A stretch of DNA of 64,000 nucleotides. Origin: Bradyrhizobium sp. B124 (GTDB lineage: Bacteria > Pseudomonadota > Alphaproteobacteria > Rhizobiales > Xanthobacteraceae). A program made the translations under genes and the position numbers. The notes beneath the pieces are model-generated. The model worked only from the letters and a program-made list of their open reading frames with translations, made no database searches and had not been told where the DNA came from. Position 1 is the stretch's first letter. Every line of letters begins with the position of its first letter. Where the stretch lies: contig NZ_CP152413.1 in NCBI RefSeq assembly GCF_038967635.1, positions 5,088,001 through 5,152,000 on the forward strand, in the 5' to 3' direction. Shown piece after piece: positions 1 through 7,438 of this stretch.

Positions 1-1505
1 ATCTCGAAGGCGTCAGGAACACAAAGGTGTTCCGCGAAGCCTGCAAGGCCGCGCGCGCCGCAGGCAAGCCGGTGATCGCGCTCAAGCTCGGCTCCTCCGA
101 AGGCGGCCGCGCCGCCGCAATGGCGCACACCGGCGCGCTCGCCGGCTCGATCGAGACATTCGATGCGATCTCGACCCGCGAAGGCGTGATCCGGGTGCGC
201 GGGCTGGATGAATTGATCGAGACCACCGAGTGCTTCGTCCATGCCGATCCGCCAAAGGGCAACCGCCTCGCGGCGGTGTCGCTGTCGGGCGGGAAGCGCG
301 GGCTGCTGATCGACGCGTTCTATTCCGCCGGCCTGAATTTCGCAGCCCTGAGCCCGAACGCGACGGAGCAGCTGGCGAAGATGCTCGGGCCCGGCAGCAT
401 CGTCGGCAACCCGCTCGACGCCGGCTTCGCCGCGGTGGTCGATCCCTCCGTCTACATGAAGTCGATCAAAATCATGATCGACGATCCCGACACCGACATC
501 GTCATCATCGATGCCGAGCTGCCGAAGGCGCCGCATGAGCTGCGCGAGCGCAATCTGCGCATCGTCAACGAGATGGCGGGCCAGGCCAACAAGCCGGTGA
601 TCTATATCAGCGCGATGTCGATCGGCTTCACCGAGTTCACCAAGGGACTGCGCAAGTCGCTGCCCGATATCGCGGTCATGCAGGGGCTCGACCGCGCGGT
701 CGGCGCGATCAAGTCGCTGATCGAGTACGCAGGTCTGCGCAAGGAAGTGCCCGACATCGTGTCGAGCTCGAAGGCATCCGCGCGCGCGGTGCTGGAGAAG
801 ACGCTGAAGGCGGCCAACGGCGCCGCCGCGCTCGACGAGGTTGCCTCGAAGCGGCTGCTCAAGGCCTATGGCATCCCGATCTCCAAGGAAGACGTCGCGC
901 AGACCGCGGCGGAGGCCGTGAAGATCGCCAAGGCAATCGGCTTCCCGGTGGTCGCGAAAGTTGTCAGCCCCGACATCCTGCACAAGTCGGATATCGGCGG
1001 CGTGGTGCTGAACCTCGGCAATGCGGCGGAGGTGAAGAAGGCGTTCAACGACATCACCGCGCGGGTGAAGAAGCTGAAGGGCAAGCCGAAGCTCGAGGGC
1101 ATCCTGATTGCGCAACAGGTCAAGGCCGACCTCGAGCTCGTGGTCGGCGCTTCGCTCGATGCCGAGATGGGCCCCGTGGTGCTGTTCGGCACCGGCGGCG
1201 TCGACATCGAACTGCTGAAGGACATCGCCCTTGCCGGCGCGCCGCTCGATGCCGCCGAGGCGAAAGAGCTGATCGCCAAGACCAAGGCCGGCGTCAAGCT
1301 GAAGGGCTATCGCGGCAAGCCCGCGCTGCACGAGCCGTCGGCGGTGAAGGCGCTGGTCGGGCTCTCCAACCTGATGGCCGACGCCAATGGCCGCATCGCC
1401 TCGATCGACGTCAATCCGTTCCTGATCAACAGCAAGCTCGGCGTCGCCGTCGACGGCCTGATCGTGCTGAACAACGCCGCCGCGAACAAGGCGGCGGGGC
1501 ATTAG
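1..1505 (+). CDS. Acyl-CoA synthetase, ADP/NDP-forming (5'-truncated by window edge)
   Basis: C-terminal roughly 500 residues of an ADP-forming acetate-CoA-ligase-type acyl-CoA synthetase, a cytoplasmic enzyme that couples an organic acid, CoA and ATP. The frame is open to base 3 (codons before GTG 27 read L-E-G-V-R-N-T-K), so GTG 27 is not the real start and the family's N-terminal CoA-binding domain lies outside. The visible part begins in the succinyl-CoA-ligase-like domain with the conserved stretch AHTGALAGS. From about residue 260 after GTG 27 comes an ATP-grasp domain (KRLLKAYGIPI, VVAKVVSPDILHKSDIGGV, VLFGTGG, DVNPFL). Family members are usually about 700 residues. The substrate cannot be read from the sequence. 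Confidence 0.9.
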   Translation, partial: LEGVRNTKVFREACKAARAAGKPVIALKLGSSEGGRAAAMAHTGALAGSIETFDAISTREGVIRVRGLDELIETTECFVHADPPKGNRLAAVSLSGGKRGLLIDAFYSAGLNFAALSPNATEQLAKMLGPGSIVGNPLDAGFAAVVDPSVYMKSIKIMIDDPDTDIVIIDAELPKAPHELRERNLRIVNEMAGQANKPVIYISAMSIGFTEFTKGLRKSLPDIAVMQGLDRAVGAIKSLIEYAGLRKEVPDIVSSSKASARAVLEKTLKAANGAAALDEVASKRLLKAYGIPISKEDVAQTAAEAVKIAKAIGFPVVAKVVSPDILHKSDIGGVVLNLGNAAEVKKAFNDITARVKKLKGKPKLEGILIAQQVKADLELVVGASLDAEMGPVVLFGTGGVDIELLKDIALAGAPLDAAEAKELIAKTKAGVKLKGYRGKPALHEPSAVKALVGLSNLMADANGRIASIDVNPFLINSKLGVAVDGLIVLNNAAANKAAGH

Positions 1506-1525
1506 GTTCATCGCGAATTCATCAC

Positions 1526-1631
1526 CGTCATCCTGAGGTGCGAGCGCAGCGAGCCTCGAAGGATGAATCGGCCACAGTGGGGCCGTGCATCCTTCGAGGC
1601 TCGCCGAAGAGGCTCGCACCTCAGGATGACG
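1526..1631. repeat. Nested inverted-repeat element (Bradyrhizobium-type intergenic repeat)
   Basis: Outer arms 1526-1545 (CGTCATCCTGAGGTGCGAGC) and 1612-1631 are perfect 20-nt reverse complements. Inside them, 1551-1565 (GAGCCTCGAAGGATG) and 1588-1602 are perfect 15-nt reverse complements. The element sits between two convergent genes and could fold into a long cruciform or RNA hairpin. I know this type of sequence as a dispersed repeat in Bradyrhizobium genomes, but a genome-wide count cannot be made here. Confidence 0.8.
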
Positions 1632-1669
1632 GATCGCGAGTGTCCGGCTGGCTCGAAAGCATCGCTCGG

Positions 1670-2431
1670 CTAGAAGCTCGCCCCCCACTGCAGCGCGGTC
1701 TGCATCACCCAGTCACGATAGAGCGTGAGCGGCGTCACCCCGGTGATGCCGCCGCAACCGGCGGTGCCGTTCGGGCCGGTGGACCAGCTCACCACGCCGA
1801 CGATGACAGGCCCGCCTGGCTTGTCTTCGAACACGGGCGCACCGGAATCGCCGGTGCAGGCGCCGAGCCCGTCGCGCACGCCCTGCCCGACCGGATCGAC
1901 CAGACGGATCTGCAGCGTGCCGGGCTTGCCGCTCGCGATCAGGCCAGCGACGCGAATGCTGCCGCCGCTCTTGCCGTCGCCGCGCACGGTGACACCGACG
2001 CCTGCGACGGTGAAGCGGCCGCCGACCTGGATCGGAATGTTGGGCATGCCGAGCACGGCCGGCGCCTTGCCTGCGGCCGGATCCGCAAGCTGCAGCAGCG
2101 CGACATCGGCGGTCGCGACATGATTGGTCATCGCCTGCATCCGAAAGCCGGGATGGATCGCAACCGTCTTGACGTCCTGCAGCTTCGGTTGCCGGTCCGG
2201 CCCATAGTCGACGATCTTGTAGTCGGCGCCGGCCTGCACGCAATGCGCCGCGGTCAGCACCACCTTCGGCGCGATCAGCGCGCCGGTGCAGAAATTGCCA
2301 CGCGAGCCGACGATGGTGACGACGGCGCGCGCGACGCCATCGGTCGACGGCGCGCCACCACCGACGATCGCAAGGGCCGGCGTTGCCATCAACAGGGTCA
2401 GAAAGGCTGTCGCTCGAATCACGCTCGTCAT
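1670..2431 (-). CDS. Secreted trypsin-like serine protease (S1 family)
   Basis: A 253-residue protease. I chose the ATG at 2431 because it starts directly with a signal peptide (residues 1-21, ending TPALA); an upstream ATG at 2464 adds only a polar extension. The mature chain would begin IVGG at residue 22, the N-terminus that activates trypsin-like enzymes. The catalytic triad is visible: His63 in TAAHC, Asp109 in ATADVALL and Ser196 in GDSGAP. A single trypsin-fold domain fills the protein with no membrane anchor, so it should be periplasmic or exported. It is transcribed toward the repeat element and the acyl-CoA synthetase, alone on its strand. Substrate unknown. Confidence 0.9.
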   Translation of the reverse strand: MTSVIRATAFLTLLMATPALAIVGGGAPSTDGVARAVVTIVGSRGNFCTGALIAPKVVLTAAHCVQAGADYKIVDYGPDRQPKLQDVKTVAIHPGFRMQAMTNHVATADVALLQLADPAAGKAPAVLGMPNIPIQVGGRFTVAGVGVTVRGDGKSGGSIRVAGLIASGKPGTLQIRLVDPVGQGVRDGLGACTGDSGAPVFEDKPGGPVIVGVVSWSTGPNGTAGCGGITGVTPLTLYRDWVMQTALQWGASF

Positions 2432-2870
2432 GGAATCCTGTCGATCTGCATCTGGATTGAGCACATCCGAGGCGCGGCATTGCGTCGCTCACACTCGGCC
2501 GAAGAACACGCAATCTTGTACAGAGCACCCGCGCCCACACGCGTCAATTGTCTAAATATCTAGGCGTCGATCACTACGGCGTTGAAGCCGCCACGAGATT
2601 TCCTGCAGCCCATGGTGCGCACGCGCTGCGTGTCGCCAGCTTGCCGCGATATCCATCACATCGTATCCTGCGCTGCGCTGCCGGCACGACGTTCGAATGT
2701 GAACTGTATCTCTTGATCCCGCGCGCATCAGAGCCGTAATTTCGACCTGATAATATAATACAACCTCTGGCAGCATACCGCATACTTACCTTCATGACTT
2801 TCTGGATGCCGGTGCCGTTGACTTACAGACGGCTTTTCATCCGCCATTTCGTTGAGTTTCGAGGATAATC
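2432..2870. other. Intergenic region between divergent protease and LuxR-type regulator
   Basis: About 440 bases with no convincing gene. It contains an AT-rich stretch near 2745-2770 and must hold the promoters of the protease (leftward) and the regulator (rightward). A TTGACT at 2817-2822 could be a -35 element for the regulator, but no clear -10 follows at the right distance. Confidence 0.5.
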
Positions 2871-3545
2871 ATGAGGATCGCGGTCGTCACGCCGATCAGG
2901 CTGTTCAGCGAGGGGCTTACCTCGAGTTTCCAGAACCACGCCGAGTTTGCCGTCGAGGCGGCGGTCGCCGATCTTGCCGGCCTGCGCGCGACCCTCGAGA
3001 CCAACAGTGTGAGTGTCATTCTGATCGACGTCACACAGGGCATCGATCTCGACGAGGTGCGCGTGATTGCGAGCGAGCATGCGGAGATCGCGCTGGTGGC
3101 GCTCGGCCTCAATGAGGACCGGCGCGACGTGGTTCGCTGCGGCCGGGCCGGGTTTAGCGGCTACATTTCCCGGAATGCCAGCTTCGACGAGCTCTGCCGC
3201 GCACTGTCGGACGTGGCGTCAGGGCGGCTTGCCTGCAGCGCCGAGATTTCCGGCGGACTGCTGCGCGCGTTGTTTTGCATGGAACGTCAGGCAGATACGA
3301 TCGATACGGACCAGGGACTGACGCGCCGCGAAGGCGAGGTTCTCAAGCTCATCGGGCAGGGCATGTCGAACAAGGAGATCGCGCGCGATCTCAATCTCAG
3401 TCTTGCCACCGTCAAGCATCACGTCCATCACGTGCTGCAAAAGCTCGGCCTGCCGCGCCGGGCGCAGGCGATGCGGCGGGTCCGCGAAGCGCCGTGGCTC
3501 GCATCATCTGCGCCGGCTCTCGATCGTCGCCGCGAGCTCGACTGA
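2871..3545 (+). CDS. LuxR/NarL-type transcriptional regulator with atypical receiver domain
   Basis: A 224-residue regulator with an N-terminal receiver-like domain (about 1-120) and a C-terminal LuxR-type helix-turn-helix (about 148-210; LTRREGEVLKLIGQGMSNKE, then IARDLNLSLATVKHHV). The likely phosphoacceptor Asp53 is present in LIDV. The N-terminal acidic pair that normally binds Mg is missing (TPIRLFSEG), and the usual conserved Lys is Arg in GYISRN. Phosphorylation is therefore doubtful. GAGGATAATC before the ATG gives a usable ribosome binding site. No histidine kinase is nearby. It lies just upstream of, and co-directional with, the PatA/PatG-like protease cluster and is the natural candidate regulator of it; that link is inference. 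Confidence 0.85.
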   Translation: MRIAVVTPIRLFSEGLTSSFQNHAEFAVEAAVADLAGLRATLETNSVSVILIDVTQGIDLDEVRVIASEHAEIALVALGLNEDRRDVVRCGRAGFSGYISRNASFDELCRALSDVASGRLACSAEISGGLLRALFCMERQADTIDTDQGLTRREGEVLKLIGQGMSNKEIARDLNLSLATVKHHVHHVLQKLGLPRRAQAMRRVREAPWLASSAPALDRRRELD

Positions 3546-3752
3546 CACCAGCGACCTGAATTCCGTATTCGACTGACCGCAGCGCGCGCATGCATTGCTG
3601 CGCAGATGCTGCGCGGCTTTGCGCGCATGAGAGCGCATCACGCCGTGAGACCGATCCCGACTAAACCCTTTGATCGATCTTTCGAGGCGCAGGATCGATC
3701 TCATGGATCAGTCGATCCGCATCATCGGCTCGATCCTTTCTGATCCACCGCG

Positions 3753-6356
3753 GTGAATAGGCCTTTCGCGGCACACCTGCCACAACAGCACCAACGCAGC
3801 GACGTGCCGCTCTTTTTGCTCGCTGCGCGGTTGCAGATTGCCGTGGAAGACGGATCGGCTGCACGAATTCGCAGCAGATCGGCCAGGATCGATTTCATGA
3901 ATCCAGTTGCCGACATCGCTGGTCTGGCTGCCTTGTGGCAGAGAACGTCGGGTGGCGACCCCGCGGTGAAGATCGCGATCATCGACGGCCCCGTCGATCT
4001 CAATCATCCCTCGCTCAGGCAGGCCCGTGTCGCCATGGGCGGCGAGTTCGTCGCGCCGTCTTCATCGATCATCCAGTCCGAGCACGGCACGCATGTCACG
4101 AGCGTGCTGATGGGCACGCCCGGCAGCCCGGTGCTCGGCGTCGCGCCGAACTGCAACGCAACCGTGTTCTCGATCTATCGCGAGAATGCCGCCGGACAGA
4201 TCGAGCCGTCCTCGCAAAGCACATTGGCGCTTGCGATCAACCAGGCGCTGGCGGTGGGCGCCGACATCATCAACATCAGCAGCGGTCAGCAATCCGCGAC
4301 GGGACAGGCCGATCGCATTCTGGTCGACGCGGTGCGGGCCTGCGAGCGCGCCGGCAAGCTGATCGTCGCCGCCGCCGGCAATGATGGCTGCCGCTGCGTC
4401 CAGGTGCCGGGCAGCCTCGCTTCGGTGCTTGCGGTCGGCGCGTGCGATCTGGCCGGCAACCCGCTGCCGTTCAGCAATTTCGGCGACGCCTATCTCGAGA
4501 ACGGCATCCTGGCGCCGGGCGAGAACATCGCCGGCGCCTCGCCGGTCCGCAACGTCAGCCTGCGTTCCGGAACGAGCTACGCGGCGCCAATCGTCACCGG
4601 CGTCGTCGCGCTGCTGCTCTCATGCCTGCGCCAGAACGGACGCAAGGCCGATCCGCAAGCCGTCCGTGCCGCGCTGCTCGAAAGCGCGGTGCCGTGCCGC
4701 AACGATGGCAGCGCCTCGCGCTGTCTCGCCGGACGGCTCGATATTCCCGCGGCTGTCGCCGCCCTGCTTGGCGAGCAGGCGGACGCCGTCATGCCGTCGG
4801 GTGCCACGGCCGCGCCTCCCCGCTTCTGGGGAGTGTCCGCGCGCCCTTTCGTCCAACCGTCATCCGCCGCTCAGCCAACTGCAACCAGAGAGGGTTCCAT
4901 GGGAGATCTATCAGCAATGTCTGCACCATCGGCTCCGCGCATATTCGGGCCTGACGGCTCGGTCCTGCGAAGCAACGCCGGGATAATGCCAAGCGAGGCG
5001 CAGCCCGCCGCGCCGACGGCACCTGCGGCCATGGCCGTCCCCGTTGATCACGGCGTCGTCGCCGCGCCGATCGCCGCACCCGCGCCTTATCCGTATCACG
5101 CCCCCCATGCGGGCGGCGACATGGTCTGGATGCCGGCACCGGCACCCCAGATGGTGATGCCGCAGATGATGATGCCGCAGATGGCGATGCCGACGGCCGG
5201 CATGATGCCGCAAACCTGGCTGCAGCCGCAGCAACTGCACGCGCTGATGCCGAGCAATGCGCTTCCCGTCGCAATGCCCCAGGCGCTGCCGATGTACGAA
5301 GCGCCCGCGGTTCGAACCAGCGAGAAGAACTGCGGCTGTCGCGGCGGCATGCGTCCGCAGGGCGCGACGCCCGAGTCCACCGGACAGCTCGCCTTCCCGA
5401 TCGGCCGGCTGTTCTATGATTTCGGCAAGGAAGCCCGCCTCGACTACTTCGTGCAGGCGATCGCCAACTGGCGCGACAGCCTGATCGGACGCGGCGATCC
5501 GGCGTTCGGACCGGAGCGCGATCACTCCGGCGATACCTCGGCGCCGTACAATCCGGCGATCATGGCGCGCTATCTGCTGAACCAGGCTGAAGGCGAGACC
5601 GCGACTCCGGCCGGCGCCGGCAACAACTTCCCGGACGCCGACGCCATCACCTGGACGATGACGATCGATTCGATCCCGATCTATGCGATCAAGCCGCTCG
5701 ACGTGTTCGGTCTCGGATTCTTCGCCGCGCTGATCCTGGCGCTGTGGCATCAGGAGGTTTCGCACGACGATCCCGCGACGACCCGCACCGTGGTGCTGGC
5801 GAATGCGGCTGCCGCCGGCGCTGACGCACGACCGATCACGCCGCCCGCATTCCCGCCGCGCGGCGGCGTCGCGCGGGTCTCGATGGCCGGCTGGGTCGAC
5901 AGCACCAACACGACCAAACTGCTCAACGGCACGGTCGTTCCGACGCTGGTGACCGATTGGCGCGGCTTCTACCAGTGGGATCTCTACACGCTGTTCGGGC
6001 CCGACCCCACCACCTGGCCGGACGGCGCCGAGGGCTTCCTCGAGCGGATCTACAACGAATTCCGCAATGTCGGACTTTCGCCGCAGGATCGCGCGCTGAA
6101 CTACTCGGCGATGAATGCCTACAATACGCGGAAGATCTTCACCGACGTCGCCAAGAAGGGCTTGCGGCTCGACACCGTCGAGGTCGACCAGAGTCTCATC
6201 TGCCGTCCGGAATCGATTTGCCACGACGTGACCTACCGCTTCTTCAACCCGACGCAGGTCCTGACCCAGGCGCGCGAAGTCTATCAGTACACGATCGACG
6301 TGAGCGACGTGGTGCCGGTGGCGGTCGGGCCGCTGCGGCAGTGGCAGGTCTATTGA
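3753..6356 (+). CDS. PatA/PatG-like subtilase with PatG-type C-terminal domain
   Basis: An 867-residue protein (GTG start). Residues about 53-335 are a subtilisin-like S8 domain with Asp78 (IIDGPVDLNHP), His111 (EHGTHVTS), Asn210 and Ser275 (GTSYAAP). The entry IAGLAALWQRTSGGDP followed by DGPVDLNHP is typical of cyanobactin maturation proteases PatA/PatG. Residues about 340-520 are a Pro/Ala-rich linker with a Met-rich core (14 Met in residues 451-520), ending in a CGC motif (527-529). Residues about 545-867 resemble the PatG C-terminal region (GRLFYDFGKEARLDYFVQ). There is no signal peptide. Asp-His spacing is 33 residues, as in ordinary subtilisins. Homology starts near residue 53, so ATG 3898 (residue 49) is a plausible alternative start. 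Small ORFs and a methyltransferase follow on the same strand. Confidence 0.85.
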   Translation: MNRPFAAHLPQQHQRSDVPLFLLAARLQIAVEDGSAARIRSRSARIDFMNPVADIAGLAALWQRTSGGDPAVKIAIIDGPVDLNHPSLRQARVAMGGEFVAPSSSIIQSEHGTHVTSVLMGTPGSPVLGVAPNCNATVFSIYRENAAGQIEPSSQSTLALAINQALAVGADIINISSGQQSATGQADRILVDAVRACERAGKLIVAAAGNDGCRCVQVPGSLASVLAVGACDLAGNPLPFSNFGDAYLENGILAPGENIAGASPVRNVSLRSGTSYAAPIVTGVVALLLSCLRQNGRKADPQAVRAALLESAVPCRNDGSASRCLAGRLDIPAAVAALLGEQADAVMPSGATAAPPRFWGVSARPFVQPSSAAQPTATREGSMGDLSAMSAPSAPRIFGPDGSVLRSNAGIMPSEAQPAAPTAPAAMAVPVDHGVVAAPIAAPAPYPYHAPHAGGDMVWMPAPAPQMVMPQMMMPQMAMPTAGMMPQTWLQPQQLHALMPSNALPVAMPQALPMYEAPAVRTSEKNCGCRGGMRPQGATPESTGQLAFPIGRLFYDFGKEARLDYFVQAIANWRDSLIGRGDPAFGPERDHSGDTSAPYNPAIMARYLLNQAEGETATPAGAGNNFPDADAITWTMTIDSIPIYAIKPLDVFGLGFFAALILALWHQEVSHDDPATTRTVVLANAAAAGADARPITPPAFPPRGGVARVSMAGWVDSTNTTKLLNGTVVPTLVTDWRGFYQWDLYTLFGPDPTTWPDGAEGFLERIYNEFRNVGLSPQDRALNYSAMNAYNTRKIFTDVAKKGLRLDTVEVDQSLICRPESICHDVTYRFFNPTQVLTQAREVYQYTIDVSDVVPVAVGPLRQWQVY

Positions 6357-6417
6357 CGCGATTGCTCCTCTGCGTCCGGAGGAGATCAGAACGTGGCGCG
6401 AATTAGCGTCACGTGGT

Positions 6418-6449
6418 CCAGGGGATCGACGCGATGAGCGATCCCCTGG
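6418..6449 (+). terminator. Hairpin between protease and first small ORF
   Basis: CCAGGGGATCG (6418-6428) and CGATCCCCTGG (6439-6449) form a perfect 11-bp stem with a 10-nt loop. No U-run follows, so it could be an attenuator, a processing or stability hairpin, or a Rho-assisted terminator. It separates the protease from the small-peptide ORFs and could let their transcript levels differ. Confidence 0.6.
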
Positions 6450-6530
6450 GCGACGTCCAGCGACGGCTACCCCGGTCGGTGCCCACCTCCCGTAGTTGCC
6501 GTCAATTCAAACCGAAAGAAGGAGCTGAAC

Positions 6531-6722
6531 ATGTACGCAAGGAACGACTTTGAGACCTTCGGCAGCGTGCGTAGCCCGATCCAGTGTGAGGGCATCGAGC
6601 GCGGTCCGAAGCGGATTGCCGAAGTGGCGACCAACGGGTCGGTCAACCCGCAGGGTTGGCAGGACATCCTCGGTACGGCCGTGCAGGCGCTGCCGGGCGT
6701 CCTCGGTGCTTTCGGCATCTGA
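6531..6722 (+). CDS. 63-residue peptide, candidate RiPP precursor 1
   Basis: Small ORF with a strong ribosome binding site (AAGAAGGAG, 6 nt before ATG). The N-terminal half is charged (R, D, E, K) with one Cys at residue 19. From about residue 39 the peptide becomes hydrophobic and Gly/Ala/Leu-rich (NPQGWQDILG, then TAVQALPGVLGAFGI), consistent with an amphipathic helix. This leader/core polarity, the position right after the PatA/PatG-like protease, and the hairpins on both sides (6418-6449 and 6734-6756) suggest a protease substrate. I recognise no cyanobactin leader or recognition sequence. The assignment is inference; it could instead be a small structural or toxin-like peptide. Confidence 0.65.
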   Translation: MYARNDFETFGSVRSPIQCEGIERGPKRIAEVATNGSVNPQGWQDILGTAVQALPGVLGAFGI

Positions 6723-6733
6723 TCGCCAAACTC

Positions 6734-6756
6734 GGGGCCCGGCGCTGTCGGGCCCC
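6734..6756 (+). terminator. GC-rich hairpin after peptide 1
   Basis: GGGGCCCG (6734-6741) pairs with CGGGCCCC (6749-6756) across a 7-nt loop. It lies 12 nt past the stop of the 63-residue ORF and has no U-run. It is probably an attenuator or mRNA 3'-end stabiliser. Confidence 0.55.
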
Positions 6757-6781
6757 ACCCCCTGCCCTCAAGGAGGCCGAC

Positions 6782-6961
6782 ATGATGCAGAAATCCACCG
6801 CCAGGAGCCCACAGCAACAGCAGCAGAACGGTCGCCGGATCGAGCCGTCCGGAAAGATCGTCGTGTCGTCAGTCGTGAGCCACGCCTCGCTGCTCGCCGC
6901 GATCAGCGACCGCAACCCGATCATCGCCAAACGCACCACATCCGACGAAGACAAATCCTGA
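6782..6961 (+). CDS. 59-residue peptide, candidate precursor 2
   Basis: Small ORF with a near-consensus ribosome binding site (AAGGAGG, 5 nt before the first of two consecutive ATGs; the second ATG at 6785 has 8-nt spacing and may be the real start). The sequence has a polyglutamine tract near the N-terminus (QQQQQ, residues 11-15), then a Val/Ser/Leu/Ala-rich segment (KIVVSSVVSHASLLAAI) and a charged tail. It has no Cys or Trp and no recognised family. It lies in the same transcription unit as the PatA/PatG-like protease. A substrate of the protease or a small accessory protein are both possible. Confidence 0.6.
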   Translation: MMQKSTARSPQQQQQNGRRIEPSGKIVVSSVVSHASLLAAISDRNPIIAKRTTSDEDKS

Positions 6962-6997
6962 CGTCGTCGTCATCACCCAACCTATGGAGCCGATGCC

Positions 6998-7339
6998 ATG
7001 GCAAAACCGCCCCGCAAATCCGGATCCGACAGCGCCGCCTCTCCGCCGCCGGCGGAATCAGCATCCGCAGCGTCAAGCCTTGCCGACGCGCGGCGCCCGT
7101 TGGAGGCGGCCGTTGTCGCCCGTCCGAAGATCGCCACCACGCCCGCCCCGCCGACAACGTCGGCCTACATGGCGCCTCCGCAGGGCCCCGGTGCTCCGCA
7201 GCAGATGCGCCATGATGGCTCGCCGCGTTCGGAGGAGCGCCTCAACACCGCGATGAAGATCCTGCTCGATCCCACGGCCCGCGGGTTGCCGAGCAAGGTC
7301 TATTCCGGACAGGCACGAAACTGGACCCGCAGACCGTGA
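6998..7339 (+). CDS. 113-residue Pro/Ala/Ser-rich protein, candidate precursor or accessory protein 3
   Basis: Begins at ATG 6998 with GGAG 8-9 nt upstream. The first 75 residues are low-complexity, basic and Pro/Ala/Ser-rich (PPRKSGSDSAAS, AAVVARPKIATTPAPPTTS). The C-terminal 40 residues look more ordered (EERLNTAMKILLDPTARGLP). There is no signal peptide, Cys or known domain. The Pro/Ala bias resembles the linker of the upstream protease. Co-direction and short spacing place it in the protease cluster. Function unknown. Confidence 0.6.
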   Translation: MAKPPRKSGSDSAASPPPAESASAASSLADARRPLEAAVVARPKIATTPAPPTTSAYMAPPQGPGAPQQMRHDGSPRSEERLNTAMKILLDPTARGLPSKVYSGQARNWTRRP

Positions 7340-7385
7340 CCAGGTCCACGCACTGAGCGGCGCTTCGATCCGCTACCCGGACATG

Positions 7386-7419
7386 CAACGGCCCGCCCGA
7401 TCCGGCGGCGCGGCCGTTG
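7386..7419 (+). terminator. Hairpin before the methyltransferase gene
   Basis: CAACGGCC (7386-7393) pairs with GGCCGTTG (7412-7419) with an 18-nt loop. It is the third GC-rich hairpin in this gene set and has no U-run. It may attenuate transcription into the downstream methyltransferase. Confidence 0.4.
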
Positions 7420-7438
7420 CCGCTCGTCGGAGAGAGAC

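Noticed and set aside
4911..6224. Long antisense open frame (437 codons) opposite the PatG-like protease gene
   Set aside because: Arg/Gly/His-rich shadow of GC-third bias on the real gene; no ribosome binding site, no domain.
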